The notes: generated by a model not told the origin, from the letters alone. Shown: positions 42,433-57,693, counted from the first letter of the stretch. The stretch: DNA of 64,000 nucleotides from Gadus chalcogrammus (GCF_026213295.1 NC_079423.1:20643039-20707038); one strand, 5' to 3'. Made by a program: numbers and translations.

Positions 42433-43545
42433 CTAGGGTGAAGTCATGAGAGGTTGGCCAGAGGTGATCATCCAGGGTGGGTCATCAGAGGGGGTGCGAG
42501 ATGAGGCCAGTTGTTGGTGAATGGTGTTGATTTTAGAGCTGAAGAAGTCAAGGAACGCAGTGCATTGGGTGGTGGAAATATCTGGAGGGAGAGATTTAGG
42601 AGGCTGGAGTAAGTGGTTGACTGTTGAGAAGAGGACTCTGCTGTTGCCTGTACCAGTGTTGATGAGGTTGGAGTAGTATGAGGTTTTGGCAGTGGTGAGG
42701 GCATTCTTGTAGTGATGGAGGTGGTCCGAATACATTTGGCGGTGTACAGTGAGTTGAGTCTTATTGTAGAGTCGCTCCAGTCGACGACCAGTGGCTTTGA
42801 GCTGGCGCAGATGAGGAGTGAACCAGGGAGCAGTGTGGGTGAATGAGACTGAGCGGGTTTTCAGGGGGGCCAGGATGGTGAGGGAGGAGGAGAGGCAGTT
42901 ATTGTAGTGAGTCACCAGGTCAGTCAGGGCGGAAGCTGGGGGAGGGTTGGGGTAGGAGCTGATCATGGTGGAGAGGTCTGTGGTGTTGATAAGTTTGATG
43001 TTTCTGAAGGAGATGGTCCGTTGTTCCTTGGTTTTGTGTAGTTGGGTATGAATGTCAAAAAGTACAGCTTTGTGGTCGGAGATGGGGAAATCAATGACAT
43101 CAAGGTTAGTGGGAGTGATGTCAGTGCAGCAGATTAAATCCAGAATGTGACCTTTGTTATGGGTTGGGAGGTTGACATGTTGTGTGATGCCAAGACAGTC
43201 CAGAAGTGATGTGAAGTCATTAGCAAAAGAACAGGATGGGTTGTCAATGTGGATGTTGAAATCACCAAGGAGGATAACAGTGGGGGACATTGCACATACA
43301 GATGTAAGTAGTGATGAGAATTCATTGAGGAAAACGGCGGAGGGTTTTGGTGGTCTGTAAATGGTGACAATGATAGTGGGTTTGGGGCCGGAGAGTTTTA
43401 CAGCTAGACATTCAAAGGAGGAGTGAAGGGGGACTGTGACAGTGGTGACTTTGATGTTATCACGATGGAGGAGAGCGAGGCCACCCCCCCCTCCCATTAA
43501 CCCGGGGTTTGCTAATAAAAGAAAAACCTGGTGGGACAGCTTCAT
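42433..43545 (-). pseudogene. L2-like LINE endonuclease and linker
   Basis: 370 residues. The endonuclease part shows GGLALLHRD, IVTIYRPPKPS, ILLGDFNIHID (catalytic Asp/Asn) and FPISDHKAVLF (catalytic His). The linker continues with APWFTPHLRQLKATGRRLER. A frameshift near 43490 separates it from the endonuclease start. Confidence 0.88.
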
Positions 43546-43996
43546 TTAGATGGGAGAAGTAATTTGGTTGTTGCCAGGTCTCAGTGAGGCAGAGAATGTC
43601 TAGGCTCTGGTCAACAATAAAGTCATTTATCAAAAGGGCCTTATTACTGAGGGATCTGGTGTTCAGCAGACAGAGTTTCAGACAGGTGAGTGGAGTGTAG
43701 CAGGTTGCTTTGAGCAGAGGGGACAGGACACTGTGATTGACGGGACTGACCGTACGGGCTGTGCGAGGAAGGGGGCGGGGCCCAGTGGACCAGAAGGAGC
43801 GGATGTTTTTGTTGCTGGTGTGAGTGTACTGAAAATTCCGTCCAGAGCCTCGGTGGATGTATTTTGGTCGTTTGAGAATGTCCTGGTGGGATGCAAGCTG
43901 AGGTGGTTGGGTCCTTGAGAAGATCCGTAGACGTAACATCTCCGTTACCGAGTAACGGAGCGGCAGAGATGCGCTCGTTACGTGAGAGTCAAACAT
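43460..43996 (-). pseudogene. L2-like LINE endonuclease N-terminus
   Basis: 178 residues. The segment LKLCLLNTRSLSNKALL (catalytic Asn) and SLDILCLTETW (catalytic Glu) mark the endonuclease start. The first about 90 residues are a variable leader. The poly-C/G tract at 43480-43495 is the likely frameshift site. Confidence 0.82.
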
Positions 43997-44710
43997 AGCG
44001 CAATCCAGAGGAACAGGTTAAAATCCACAGGTTGTGAAGTCGGAAGAAGCCAGCGGTAGATCCAGGCGATTATGGTGAAGCCACAGAGCCAGCACAGCGG
44101 AGGCAGAGGAGTGGAGCAAGCCGGTTGTAGCTACGCTGGAGACGGGGAAGCCAGTTGGACGGCGCCGGGGGTTATCAGCAGTCTAGCCGGCCAGCAGGTG
44201 TCATCCACCAACAGCTGCACGACTCCACGCACAAAACACAAAACAAAACACGCAGACGTTTAACGTTCAGAAATAAATAAATAAATCAAGAAAACTGACG
44301 CAGTTACTTAACTTAACTTTGTAGTCCGATCCGAGGTCCAGAAGGGTTTCAGACAGAAGGTGTTGAAAGTAAGCAAAAGAAAACTGATAAAAAGTTAAAA
44401 GACTAGAAAGAAAAAGAAAATCGCGAAAAAATAATGTTCAGAAATTACGTTCCGGTGAGCAGCAGCAGCAACAGCGTTCAAAAGGCAACAGCGTCCACCA
44501 ACTGTACGACCTCACGTAAAAACACGTAAAAATAAAGAAAACTGGCGCACTGACAATAGCGAAAAGTGACTATATATAACTAGTAGACTTAGCTAAACTA
44601 CTAAAGACCAAAAAAAAACGACAAAATGTTCAATGCAATCGTGAGAAATATCGGAAATACTGAATAAAAACAAGCCATACAGAGCGGCGTTAGACTCGCC
44701 AGCGTCCCCG

Positions 44711-45054
44711 TTACGTAGCGATGTCAACGTGGTGTACAAGTTTATTATACAGGGCTTTCCCCTCCCCGCATAATACTCTCTCAATATTTGCAGAGCCTTT
44801 CTTCCATTATTGGGCGCATCCCTCATAACTAATGAGAGGATTTTGTCATCTAACAGCAAAATCAACTCTGCATAAGCGTCAGCATTTTTCTTTGTATCTG
44901 CTGCTATCTCGACTTCTGTCCTCGGTTCTCTTAACACAGTATCCTTTAGCCCTGATAAATGAAAGTGTCCCAACATTTTGGTCTCCCAAAGCTCATACTT
45001 CGTCTCATCTCCGTCGAACGTCTGTCGAGGCAATCTCCTTCGTTGTTCCGCCAT
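44711..45054 (-). pseudogene. gag: copia gag, N-terminal half
   Basis: ATG at 45054, MAEQRRRLPRQTFDGDE, then YELWETKMLGHF (copia-type gag start), ELILLLDDKILSLVMRDA and LYTTLTSL. It is broken by the LINE at about 44710 and continues at 40668. Start chosen because it is the first ATG downstream of the PBS with the gag signature right after it. Confidence 0.88.
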
Positions 45055-45153
45055 GTTAGTTTGCTAGTTTTCTTAGTTAGCATTCCCGTTAGCACGCAGT
45101 CCGCTGCGGTTGCGACTTTCTAGTCGGTGGTAAACTTATCTTCCGAACGACTC

Positions 45154-45167
45154 CTGGGCCCATAACC
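45154..45167 (-). promoter_or_regulatory. copia primer site, initiator-Met tRNA internal type
   Basis: The plus strand reads CTGGGCCCATAACC directly beside the 5' LTR. This equals the anticodon-arm sequence of eukaryotic initiator tRNA-Met, so the minus strand can pair with it. Drosophila copia is known to prime from an internal fragment of this tRNA. Confidence 0.8.
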
Positions 45168-45456
45168 TGTTGAGTTTGTGTTACTGTACTGTTGCAGCTA
45201 ACGTTGCATTCGGAAGAAAAGATGTTGAGTCTTCTTTAGCCTTCGGCATATTTATTTAGTAACTGCAGCGGACACATCATTCTCACGGTCACGCTGCTAT
45301 TTTCCCGCACTCTACTACGACATCTCAGCCGGAACAATAAACTAATGAGGCAGATGCTGCGCCATAGCGCCTCCCCGTGGCACAAGCATATACACAGTAC
45401 ATCAGTACATATCAATGTAAAACCACATCACATACAACTGAGGACATATCTTAACC
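45168..45456 (-). repeat. copia 5' LTR
   Basis: Aligns over its full length with 35121-35409, with about 4-5 differences. TATA-like TATTTATTTAG near 45250 lies within it. Confidence 0.92.
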
Positions 45457-46850
<1,394 letters not shown>

Positions 46851-47575
46851 AATTTGGTGGTACTGCACCCAAAGGTGGCGCTATTGTAAAAAATCATAGG
46901 CTTATTACTCCTCACCAGATTGACCTGGACTCAAAATTATTTTAGAATATTAATCCCTAGAATCAGACACATTTATAAACCCTGTTTAAAACCCGGGTCT
47001 TATGCCCTAAAAATTTATACTTTTTCCACAATTTCATAGCTTAACATGATAAACTGATTCGGAGAGTATACAAAAATAATAAAAAATTCACCAAAATCGC
47101 CACACACAATCTTTAGACCAAACCTTACAAAAATCATCAAACAGAATTTGTTTTACTTAGTTCCATTTGACAAATATTGGCCAATAAAGTTGGAGCAGTT
47201 AGCCCATTTTTCTTATATGACCGATTTGTTATTGTATAAAAAAAACAATACGACAATTATTAGGTGGATACCAATACCCCCCACTACTAATAAACCCAAA
47301 TTGCGGTACTGCACCCAAAGGTGGCGCTATTTAAAAAAATATATACTAGCCTTATTTCTCCTTACGAGATTGACCTGGACTCAAAATTCTTTCGTCATAT
47401 TAATCTCTTAAATCAGATGCATCTTTTTCACCCTGGTCTTCTGCTCTAAAAATGTTGACTTTTCCCACAATTTCATAGAAAAGCCAACGTCCACAGTCTC
47501 AACCCATTTTGCCTATATCACCATTTTGTTATTGTATAACTACCATTCGACTATCATTAGGTGGATACCATTAAC
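46851..47575. repeat. Tandemly duplicated AT-rich repeat module
   Basis: TACTGCACCCAAAGGTGGCG occurs at 46861 and 47307. GATTGACCTGGACTCAAAAT and CCACAATTTCATAG follow each. TTGTTATTGTATAA and TTAGGTGGATACCA also occur twice (about 47227, 47525). The unit is about 310-446 bp with indels. Origin unknown, likely a transposon. Confidence 0.75.
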
Positions 47576-47714
47576 AGTGCACATTTTCAGATCTGTAATC
47601 TTTTAAGAAAGCCCTTAATTCTCTTGTGAAATGTGTGCTTGGAGTTTTCTTGATGTTGTGTGGTTATCAATCGACATTTTCATTATGAGAATGAGGCTTC
47701 AGGCAGCTCAGGTT

Positions 47715-47860
47715 TGTCAGTGGCTCAACGGGATAATTCTGTGTAGCCTACTGGTGATCCTTAGGTTCAGAGTTCGATCCGGATTAGAGCATAATGAACA
47801 AGCTGAACATGACATTCTGTCATTGCCACTCATTTAAGAAACACAACATTGAACAGCACC
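47715..47860 (+). repeat. tRNA-related SINE remnant
   Basis: GTGGCTCAACGGGATAAT resembles box A and AGAGTTCGATCCGG box B, spaced as in a tRNA. The 3' body is short and unrecognised. It could not fold as a functional tRNA by eye. Confidence 0.55.
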
Positions 47861-48960
47861 TGAAATTCATCAGGCAATCAACATTCCGGCTCAATAGTTT
47901 CCAAGAATCGGACTGCCAAGACACAGTATGGCATTAAGGGGAACTTCTACGTTAACCATTTTTCCTTTATAATTAATACTGTCATATTTATATTTCTTCC
48001 GTTAGTGTTCTTAACTACAAATGTTTAATTTCCCCAGAATTTCAAATATTTTTCATTTGTCCTTGCATGTTAGTGTTCTTTTTTAAGATGACCCTTGTTG
48101 TTAATGTGCTGTTCCACTAGCGAGGATACAGCAGATGGTCTCTGTTGTCTTCTAGAGGTGAGACAAATATCTGACATAGGAATGAAATTGTGCTAATCAA
48201 TTTCTCTTGCAGTTAACGCCTTCTTCTAGAGAACTTGTCCTTCTGCTGTTTCTGCTTTATGATGAAAAAACATATTATGTGGTACATAATATGCTTATAT
48301 TTCAAAATATAATTCTGAACAGTTTCCTGCTTCCCTATCATTTCCATCCTCATTGGGGTTATCATGAATGCATAATTATATGATACATGGATATCTATAT
48401 CTGATATGACAATCATAGAGGACTAACAGTGATAATGAATTTTAGCCTAGTAAATGGTGTGTGATTGGCCTAATTGTCAACATTGACCTAATTGCTCTGG
48501 AATACATCGACACAGAATCTCCCACACCCACATTCACAGATGGTGACAACATTCCCTCAATCTCCCTACACATCTGGGCCAATATGTTTACTTTTGTTTA
48601 GGCTGTGTCGGTTCATTTTGTTGACTTATTTTCCACGTTGAAAACAATCATCACTGTTATAGAGAAGGGAATTAATTGAATGCAAATGTATGCAAATGAC
48701 TGTGACAGAACTCCATCTACATCAGTTCTATGCAAATTTTGTTTGCTCAACAAGGATATTGGCAGGCCCTGGGTTTCCCCCACCCCTCAGATCCCACCCA
48801 CTCTGCCCCCCCCCCCTCCATCATCAGCAAACACTATTCCCCCTCCTCTCACTTTCATTATGTTCCCCCCTTCCCTATTGTACCCCATCTTGTCTCCAAA
48901 AATCCTCCTCTTCACACCCCCTCCAGAGTCTCCCCCAAACTCTTACCATGTAACGTTCTC
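47861..48960. other. Unassigned sequence
   Basis: No gene recognised. The C/T-rich stretch from about 48770 leads into the CT array. It could be intron or intergenic host DNA. Confidence 0.5.
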
Positions 48961-48963
48961 TCA

Positions 48964-49026
<63 letters not shown>

Positions 49027-49205
49027 CTCTACCTCTACCTCTCTCTCTCTCCCTCTTGCTCTCTGTCCAACACTCTCTCTCCCCCTCTCCCGATCTCTCT
49101 CTGTCTCTCTTGCTATCTCTCTCTCCCACTTGCTCTCTCTCTCCTCCTCTCCCTCTCCTCCATCTCTCTCTTGCTCCCCCTCTCCCTTTCTCTCTCCTCA
49201 TTTTG
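48961..49205 (+). repeat. (CT)n array and imperfect polypyrimidine tract
   Basis: About 60 bp of pure CT, followed by about 180 bp of imperfect CTC/CCTCT. The Ser/Leu-rich open frames over it are by-products. Confidence 0.95.
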
Positions 49206-49712
49206 TTCTCTAATCCAACCACTCCTCCCCCATGGCTTGTTGCTTTCTGCTTCACGCCTGTTAGTTGGTGATGGTGGTGGTGGTTGTGGAGGTTGTGCTG
49301 AGCTGGGGTTGGGTTGGCTGGTTTGGGGGGTGTTCCGGTGTTAATGGGGTTTGAGGAAAACATTGTCTTAGAGGCTGAAAAGCAGCACAAGGTATCCAAG
49401 AGGGCCCTGCCATTAGAATAGCTAATGGGGTCCAGGTTAACCGTATTAGGGGGGAGGGAGACATAAAGAAACTGAGAGAGGGTGGGAGAGAGAGAGGGAG
49501 AGGGAGTGTTAAAACGAGAGCATGTGCTACTTACGTGCCAGAGATACTAAGATGGGAGTCATACACTTGAGGCCAGTATTTGGGTATGAGAAGTGGGTGG
49601 GTGGCTGAGAAGGTGTCTTGGTAAAGAAAATGTAAGCCTTTTTCATTCTCTATGCTCCAATCCCCTTTTCTGCTTTTGGATCCAAAATCATTCCTGAATT
49701 TGTTTTTTTTTG

Positions 49713-49714
<2 letters not shown>
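49206..49714. other. Unassigned sequence
   Basis: GGTGGTGGTGG tract near 49270 and G/A-rich stretch near 49450-49510. No coding signal. Confidence 0.45.

Positions 49715-49780
<66 letters not shown>
49715..49780 (+). repeat. (GT)n microsatellite
   Basis: About 65-bp dinucleotide array flanked by T runs. Confidence 0.96.
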
Positions 49781-49783
<3 letters not shown>

Positions 49784-50056
49784 TTCAGGAGAGGAAGAGC
49801 AGTGAATAAGGGGCTGTGACACCACCAGTAGACTTATGTCCAACATGCATGCGTGTCTCAGGGTGAGAAGCAGTCTTACACCTTAATGGAAATTTGTGAA
49901 TTATTTGTTTGTCTCTGCCGCGGTTGCAAGCACTGCAATTCAGCCCAGTAATATCTGAAGATGGAGCTACACTCACAGTCTGCACTATGTGGATGGGTTC
50001 AATGCAATAATGTGTGTGAGGGTTGGATAAGTTTAGGGTTTGATCGTGTGTTTATA

Positions 50057-51700
<1,644 letters not shown>

Positions 51701-51741
<41 letters not shown>

Positions 51742-51742
51742 G

Positions 51743-51819
<77 letters not shown>
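51701..51819 (+). repeat. (CA)n microsatellite
   Basis: Interrupted once by CTCACGCTCA near 51737. Confidence 0.97.
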
Positions 51820-52409
<590 letters not shown>

Positions 52410-52859
52410 TGGTTGTGCATGCGCCTGTGCTGGGATGATTAATCTATGACATTGAGCGATGGCCCTTCTGCTCTGAGCCTTGCCTCATGAATTCTTTAGA
52501 CACCTTCCTCTCCTCTGCAGAACTCTCTCTCTGTCTAACTCTGTCAAACACAAACATACACACACAGACTATGATCTATTGAACTATTTCCTTAGTGGTA
52601 CCGTATTGGGTTTAGACTGTGTACTCGAATTAGATTTCACGTTCTGAGATTTAGTTAAAAACCAATCATATCACAAAACAAATCCATGATCCTTACAGTG
52701 TCTTGTGATGTCACATCCGGTAACCATTCAAAAGGGTACACTGGCAAACCCTCCAAGCATACGATGATCTGACACTTTAATGAGACCTCTCCCAGTGCTA
52801 TTGCAATTCCTCTGTATTTTCATAACCATTTTAACTGAGCTTTGATCTCTTTTGACTCA

Positions 52860-53135
52860 GAGAGAAGGACTGTGTTCTGTTCCGTATTATGAATCATAAA
52901 GACTGCGTCTGACGTCTCTGGTACTTCCACAATAAGTAAAGACAGTAAGTAGTGGGGGTTATCTCGGCCATGGTTGAGAATAATTGGGGGAAAGGAACTT
53001 TGACTCTCTGAAGTCCAGATTGAACTGCGACATGGAGGACAAAGGGATTGTATTCCCGGAGCTGACCTGCTGCCGAAGCTCCCCCGCCGAGGTGCGGCCA
53101 GAACTTCGGCGGCAGTCCGGCATCTCCACAGGACA
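52860..53135 (+). repeat. Diverged copy of the fold-back core module
   Basis: GGGGGTTATCTCGGCCATGG near 52955, AATTGGGGGAAAGGAACTTT near 52982, ATTATGAATCATAAA near 52886 and ACATGGAGGACAAAGGGAT near 53031 correspond to segments of 11760-12480 and 20050-20520. It is older than those copies, and the GC-rich minisatellite is absent. Confidence 0.65.
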
Positions 53136-53347
53136 CCCTGCCAGGCAGTCACATGGCAAACTGACCAATTAGACATCTATTTTTGTTTGGAATCTCCTGG
53201 CTTCTCCCTGCTTCTGAAACATCCCCGCCCAGGGCTCGTCCGCTGGTCCACAAAATCGTATCTATGCTCTGATTGGAGGGGGTGGGGAAGTGGGTGGTAA
53301 TATTCAAATGTACCCCCTTCCTACGTAGGAGGGGGCGCCAAAACTGA

Positions 53348-53590
53348 CTAGATTGTTCGGTAAGTGGAGTGGAGTCTCCACTCCCCTGAAGGAGGCCCCT
53401 TGTGGGAGAGAGGGTCTGCCACATCGTTTTGGTATCGTATCAGGTGAGGAAAGGCAAATAAGAGGAGCTGCCGTGCCACCTGCAGAGACCGGGGGAATCT
53501 GGTATCCCCCTGGTGGTTTACATGGTAGACGGCCAAGATGTTGTCTGATCGGACAAGGAAATGCCGGCCCCTTAGGAAGTTCCAGCACAT
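53348..53590 (-). pseudogene. DIRS-like RNase H fragment
   Basis: RHFLVRSDNILAVYHVNHQG followed by NDVADPLSHKGPPSGEWRLH matches the RNase H region of DIRS-type retroelements, including the Asp of SDN and the DxLS-like part. The frame changes within it. DIRS elements use a tyrosine recombinase; none is seen here. Confidence 0.7.
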
Positions 53591-53639
53591 TTACGTGCTC
53601 CTACTGCTGCTGTACAGCCCCCTCACCGTCCTGTGCCGC

Positions 53640-54100
53640 CATACCGCTCCCCAACCAGAGGCGGAGGCGTCTGTAGCTACGACCTATCAACCTCTCAAGG
53701 GGATAACACCTTAGGGTCGAAAAGCAAGTTGTACAGATAAGCAAGAACGCAAAGGCATTTTGTGATGGGGGCTAAAGAAGGGCTAAAGAAGGGCCGAACG
53801 GGAGCCACTTGAATTGAAAGGCCTGGCCTTTGAATGCAAACGCAGGATGCGTCCTTCAGGTCTATTGAGAGACCAGTTACCTGGTGTAAACGCCTGGAGG
53901 ACCTCTGCTGTGCGCAGCATGTGGAAGGGTAAAACCTTTTCTTAAGTCAAGGATCGGGCGGAACCCGCCGTCCTTTTTTGGGATTAGGAAATATAGTGTT
54001 ACCCACCTTGCTGTATCCGCTGGTCTACCTGCTCTATGGCGGCCTTTGAAATGAGGGCGGATATCTTTTCATTTAATTGTTTATTTTACCAGGAAGGGTT
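53640..54100 (-). pseudogene. DIRS-like reverse transcriptase fragment
   Basis: On the minus strand QVTGLSIDLKDA at about 53850-53884 holds the first catalytic Asp region of a DIRS RT. FLNPKKGR-type sequence lies upstream near 53970. Multiple stops and frameshifts. Confidence 0.6.
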
Positions 54101-54219
54101 TGGGATCTCAAGCATGAGTGTTAGGAATCTCACGGGATCTCTGAACACTGTTTCTTTGATCCTGCTGAATATCAGGGGCCGGTGCTGGAACTGTAAATTG
54201 CACCCTTGGGATAGGGTGG

Positions 54220-54904
54220 TCAATACTCAAGGATCTGACGCAGGCATGCACCACCCAGCAGCTGAGATGCTGCACGGAGAAGTGTCCGACTGCCGACTGC
54301 CGACTGCGTGGTCTCAAGGCCTCCTCCCCCGGCCCATAGGGGGATGTTGACCAAATGCATGGCACCTTTGTTCCCAAGGTTTAGGGCATATAGGGGCCAG
54401 GTGCCGTTGATTGGCCGTTCAGCCTGCCAACGATGCCTGTGGAAGCCACAAGGGCCTGGTAGATGGAATTGACTGCCTGCATGCCCAGGAGGGGCCCTTT
54501 GCCTCGCAAAAGGTATAGGCTCCCTCAAGAGGCTGGCAAATAGCTGGTTTGCCAGCTCTGGAGCGCCTGCTCTGGAGCACCTGCAGGGACGTGTCACTTT
54601 GGTTCTGGGCTGTTGGATCTGCCCCCGAAACCTGCATGGACTTTGAAAGGTAGGTCACATCGGGAAGGGAGTTCCCGATGTGGCTCATACAGGCAGCGGT
54701 GTCATAGCTCCTCATAATAAGATCATCTGTTATGCGCCACTGAGGCCTGGTACAGCGGGCATCGGGCACCGTAATACTTCCTCCGGGTAAACTATTAAGG
54801 AGGCCACCACTGGCTCCACAGGTGGCATGCGTCCTGCATTGCAGAAAAGGCCCTGCTCTCTCTGGAGGGATGAGAGAAGCGCCTAGGGTTAGGTGCTTCT
54901 GCAA
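54220..54904 (-). pseudogene. DIRS-like gag remnant
   Basis: 161 and 125-residue frames overlapping in different phases. RSYDTAACMSHIGNSL and SDTSLQVLQSRR resemble the helical gag region, and the Pro/Gln/Arg-rich end follows. With RT and RNase H downstream on the same strand, this completes gag-RT-RH order. No terminal repeats found. The flanks 54905-55150 are unassigned. Confidence 0.5.
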
Positions 54905-55169
54905 CTCTGAAGCACCTCCATGCAGGGCTGTGAGGGTGGTATCTGAAAAGCTCCTTAAGAATGCGGTGGGGCTCCTCTAAGAACGCACTTGGCGTAAGTT
55001 GTATATCTTGTGATGATATGATATAAACACTGCTATAAACTATAAACCCTCTTTTCGTCAGAAGAATAAATCTTACATATCGCTTTCTGTGATAAGTGGC
55101 TCATCGATATGATATAAACACCTCTATAATGCGGAGAGGGGCTGCGATTTCAGACGGGGATTCCATATT

Positions 55170-55420
55170 TGGCCCAACACCTGGTGTCTGGTGTCACTCT
55201 CTGGCCAGTGGCTAGCAGCCGGTTTACGTCACACAAAAGTACCGGTTCAGCTCTCATGGAGCCTCGACCGAGGTGAGACAAAAAAAGTACCAGAAACCAG
55301 GTACCAGATTTTGGCAATGGAAAAGAAAAAAAGTCGAGTCGAGGCGAGTTGAGCTGGTACTGTCTGTGCAAAAGCGGCATTATAGCGTTCCCGTTTCTCA
55401 TTGGCTAGTCATTGTTATTG
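55170..55420. mobile_element. Palindromic MITE-like element
   Basis: ACCAGGTACCAGATTTTGGC and GAGTCGAGGCGAGTTGAGCTGG form the core of a short inverted element widespread in fishes. Ends are not clear. Confidence 0.45.
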
Positions 55421-56174
55421 TTAGCTATATAAGCCTCTTTAGCAACAAGCTCAAAAGCAAACGACACAACTTTACATTGTATTGCACGCACATCAAGACC
55501 GTGCAATGCATAAATCGGTGATCGGAATAAAGTAGAAATGTAATCAAGTGTGTAAGAACATTTAAAATCGATATTAAAATGACCAACAAATACAAAAAGA
55601 AAATAAATCTCTTTACGGGCACAGCCATTTTTGTTGTCGAGTCGTACGGTCAACCTCACTGAACTCGCTCAACTTTCAGAACAGCGAGTGAGACAAACCA
55701 AAAGGGGGCGTTCCTTCGTGAAATGCCGCAAGAAAACAGGGAGATTAACAATTTACGACTAGCACGTACCGGCGCAGTGGAGGCTTCTCCATTGAGGAGA
55801 GGGAGGAAGATCCTCCCTAACATTGTTGAGAATAAAAAATGTAGATTGCCCAGACTATTGTAATGAATTAATGCCCTTAAATATGACTACTTTATTGCCT
55901 TTGAATATATAATGTTCGTTTCCCTGGGTAAAGGGACATTAGCACCCCCTATCGCCTATTGACAATTTCTTCAGGGAGGAACGTCCTCCCTCCGCCTCCG
56001 TTGACTCCCATTCATTTTCCCGAAAGTACTGGCGGCCGGTGGATAACATGGGTTTCAATGGGAGAGAGGCGGAAAATCCTCCTCTCAGTGGGTGGGACCT
56101 TAAGGGGTCTGATTCGCGCAAAAATCTATCCGTCTGCGCTATGAACCAATAAGCAGGATCCCTGGATGTTGAGC

Positions 56175-56281
56175 AGTGTTGCCAGATTGGTCCGATTTCC
56201 CACCCAATTGGGCTACTTTTAACCATGTTAGGCTGGAAAGATTATCATTGGGCGGGAAATCTGCCCAATCTGGCAACACTG
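56175..56281. mobile_element. Short hAT-like MITE
   Basis: CAGTGTTGCCAGATTGG at 56175 pairs with CCAATCTGGCAACACTG ending at 56281, 107 bp. The flanks do not show a clear duplication. Confidence 0.65.
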
Positions 56282-56372
56282 TCGATAGCAAACCCGGTCT
56301 GCATTGCCGCGGTGCTCAGTCTGAGAGACGCAGAGCAAGTGAAATCTGCGACAGCGAGATCCTAAATGCACA

Positions 56373-56555
56373 ATGGAAACATTGGAAACGGAGGACATTG
56401 TTAACGTCTTATTACAAAAAGCATTCCATTCATTCAGTTACAGTGCTAAGTTAGCGACCAAAGAAAGAGGTAGACCACTTCCCAAAATCAAGGTCACCAG
56501 AAGTAATGGCAACGTCAGTGTTGTGAGTGCTACATGGTTTGCTAGGTACGCATGA
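56373..56555 (+). pseudogene. Transposase-like N-terminal frame in hAT family A
   Basis: 60 residues: METLETEDIVNVLLQKAFHS, then ERGRPLPKIKV and SATWFARYA. The arrangement resembles the N-terminus of ZMYM1-like/TTF-finger hAT proteins, but no zinc-finger cysteines are present. The frame stops before any catalytic part. Confidence 0.4.
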
Positions 56556-56924
56556 CTTACTGGTAGCATTACAAGCAATTGTAACTGAAAATAAACATAG
56601 CTAAATAACTTCAGTCAGTGAGGGCAAAAATAGAGATTTTTTTTTTTTGATTTACTTTTACAAATCAATAGTAGGCCTGATTTGACTAATATGCTTTGCA
56701 TCCTTTCCTTCTCAAATTACAGTGATGCCACTGGTGGCTTTGTATACATTTTGTTCACATAACTCCCTCCCTGCTATTTTGTAGTTCACCAAAACACCCT
56801 GAAACAACTTGAGTCTCACATTCTTATGCCACCATACACCAACAGTGCAAGCAGGCCAATGGCAACCAAGCGCGCAGTCCTTCCTCCCTCACTTTAAAAA
56901 CCACCAGCCGCCACTGTACCGGCG

Positions 56925-57693
56925 TACCATGCAAATGGATAGCACCATTAGTTGGTGCTTTCAAGATGCACGTCCGTATGTTTCCAAATATTTCTTCTCA
57001 ACTGCTTGAATGTAACATAGCCCCTCAGTATATACCTGGCCAGAGCTTGACACGGCCATTTTTCTCATTGATCATTGCAAACGTTGAAAAAAAGCTTGAT
57101 TTGTGATTTATGTGGAGCAGTAGCCTATCCAGCCGTGAGGGGCCAACAATGTGACATCTTTCTTGCATGTTGCATGCTTTTATCTTGCACTATTTGGAAC
57201 GTTTTCAACCTTGATTTACCTTTTTAGGCACATGCAATTTCTAATATGTCGTACATGGACGCGATTGGTTATAAAATGTTTGCCTGTGATCGTCACAAAT
57301 TCTAAGCACACGCACACCCCAACTTTGACTTGTAGTTGCAATGCACATATCCAGGGGTAAGGACCAGTCTTTATTATTTTACACAGTGGCAAAATTCTAC
57401 ACACGCTATTTGTCCTAGTCCAACCCTGGCTGGAGCTCAATGCTCAAGCAGTGCTGGTGCATCAGAGAAGCTCCACACCTGCTGGTAAACACCAGGAAAA
57501 CAACTTAAACTCTATAGTTATGTGTGTGTGCGTGTCCATTAGATTTTGTGTCTGTGGTTGCATCTCTGTATCATGTTTCACCTTCCCCTGCCAGCATTGG
57601 GGAAAAAACTAAATATATATATATATATATTGTAGCGGGCTAGTGGGTGTGGGGTTTCCACGCTACCAAGTTGAACAGACAAAATGGCACAAC
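56925..57693. other. Unassigned sequence
   Basis: No recognised gene. Short (AT)n at 57615-57630. Confidence 0.5.

Larger units (their letters stand above)
40669..44710 (-). mobile_element. L2-like LINE, nearly full length, inside copia gag
   Basis: 3' end TAATAATAATAAATAATAAT at about 40669-40695. 5' UTR extends to about 44710 with two related stretches (CATCCACCAACAGCTGCACG near 44208 and GTCCACCAACTGTACGACC near 44492). The coding part is intact in outline with frameshifts between endonuclease segments. Confidence 0.85.
35121..45456 (-). mobile_element. Ty1/copia LTR retrotransposon, interrupted by two LINEs
   Basis: Minus strand. LTRs at 35121-35409 and 45168-45456 differ at only about 4-5 sites. 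In order from the right: PBS, gag (split), protease, integrase, RT, RNase H remnant, PPT. Integrase before RT is the copia order. L2 LINEs at about 37013-39110 and 40669-44710 account for about 6 kb; without them the element would be about 4.2 kb, usual for copia. Flanks CCCCC on both sides may be the 5-bp duplication. Coding capacity is damaged by stops and frameshifts. Confidence 0.9.
55775..56916 (-). mobile_element. hAT element, family A (second copy)
   Basis: CAGTGGAGGCTTCTCC at 55775 and CCACCAGCCGCCACTG ending at 56916. 8-bp duplication TACCGGCG is perfect (55767-55774, 56917-56924). Inverted relative to 21241-24523. It contains the start of a transposase-like frame (56373-56555) and a small MITE. 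Confidence 0.9.

Noticed and set aside
48680..49399. Long Ser/Leu/Pro-rich and Arg/Glu-rich frames on both strands
   Set aside because: They follow the CT-rich tract in all frames, so they are composition effects and not genes. The GA-array frames at 49961-50913 are the same.
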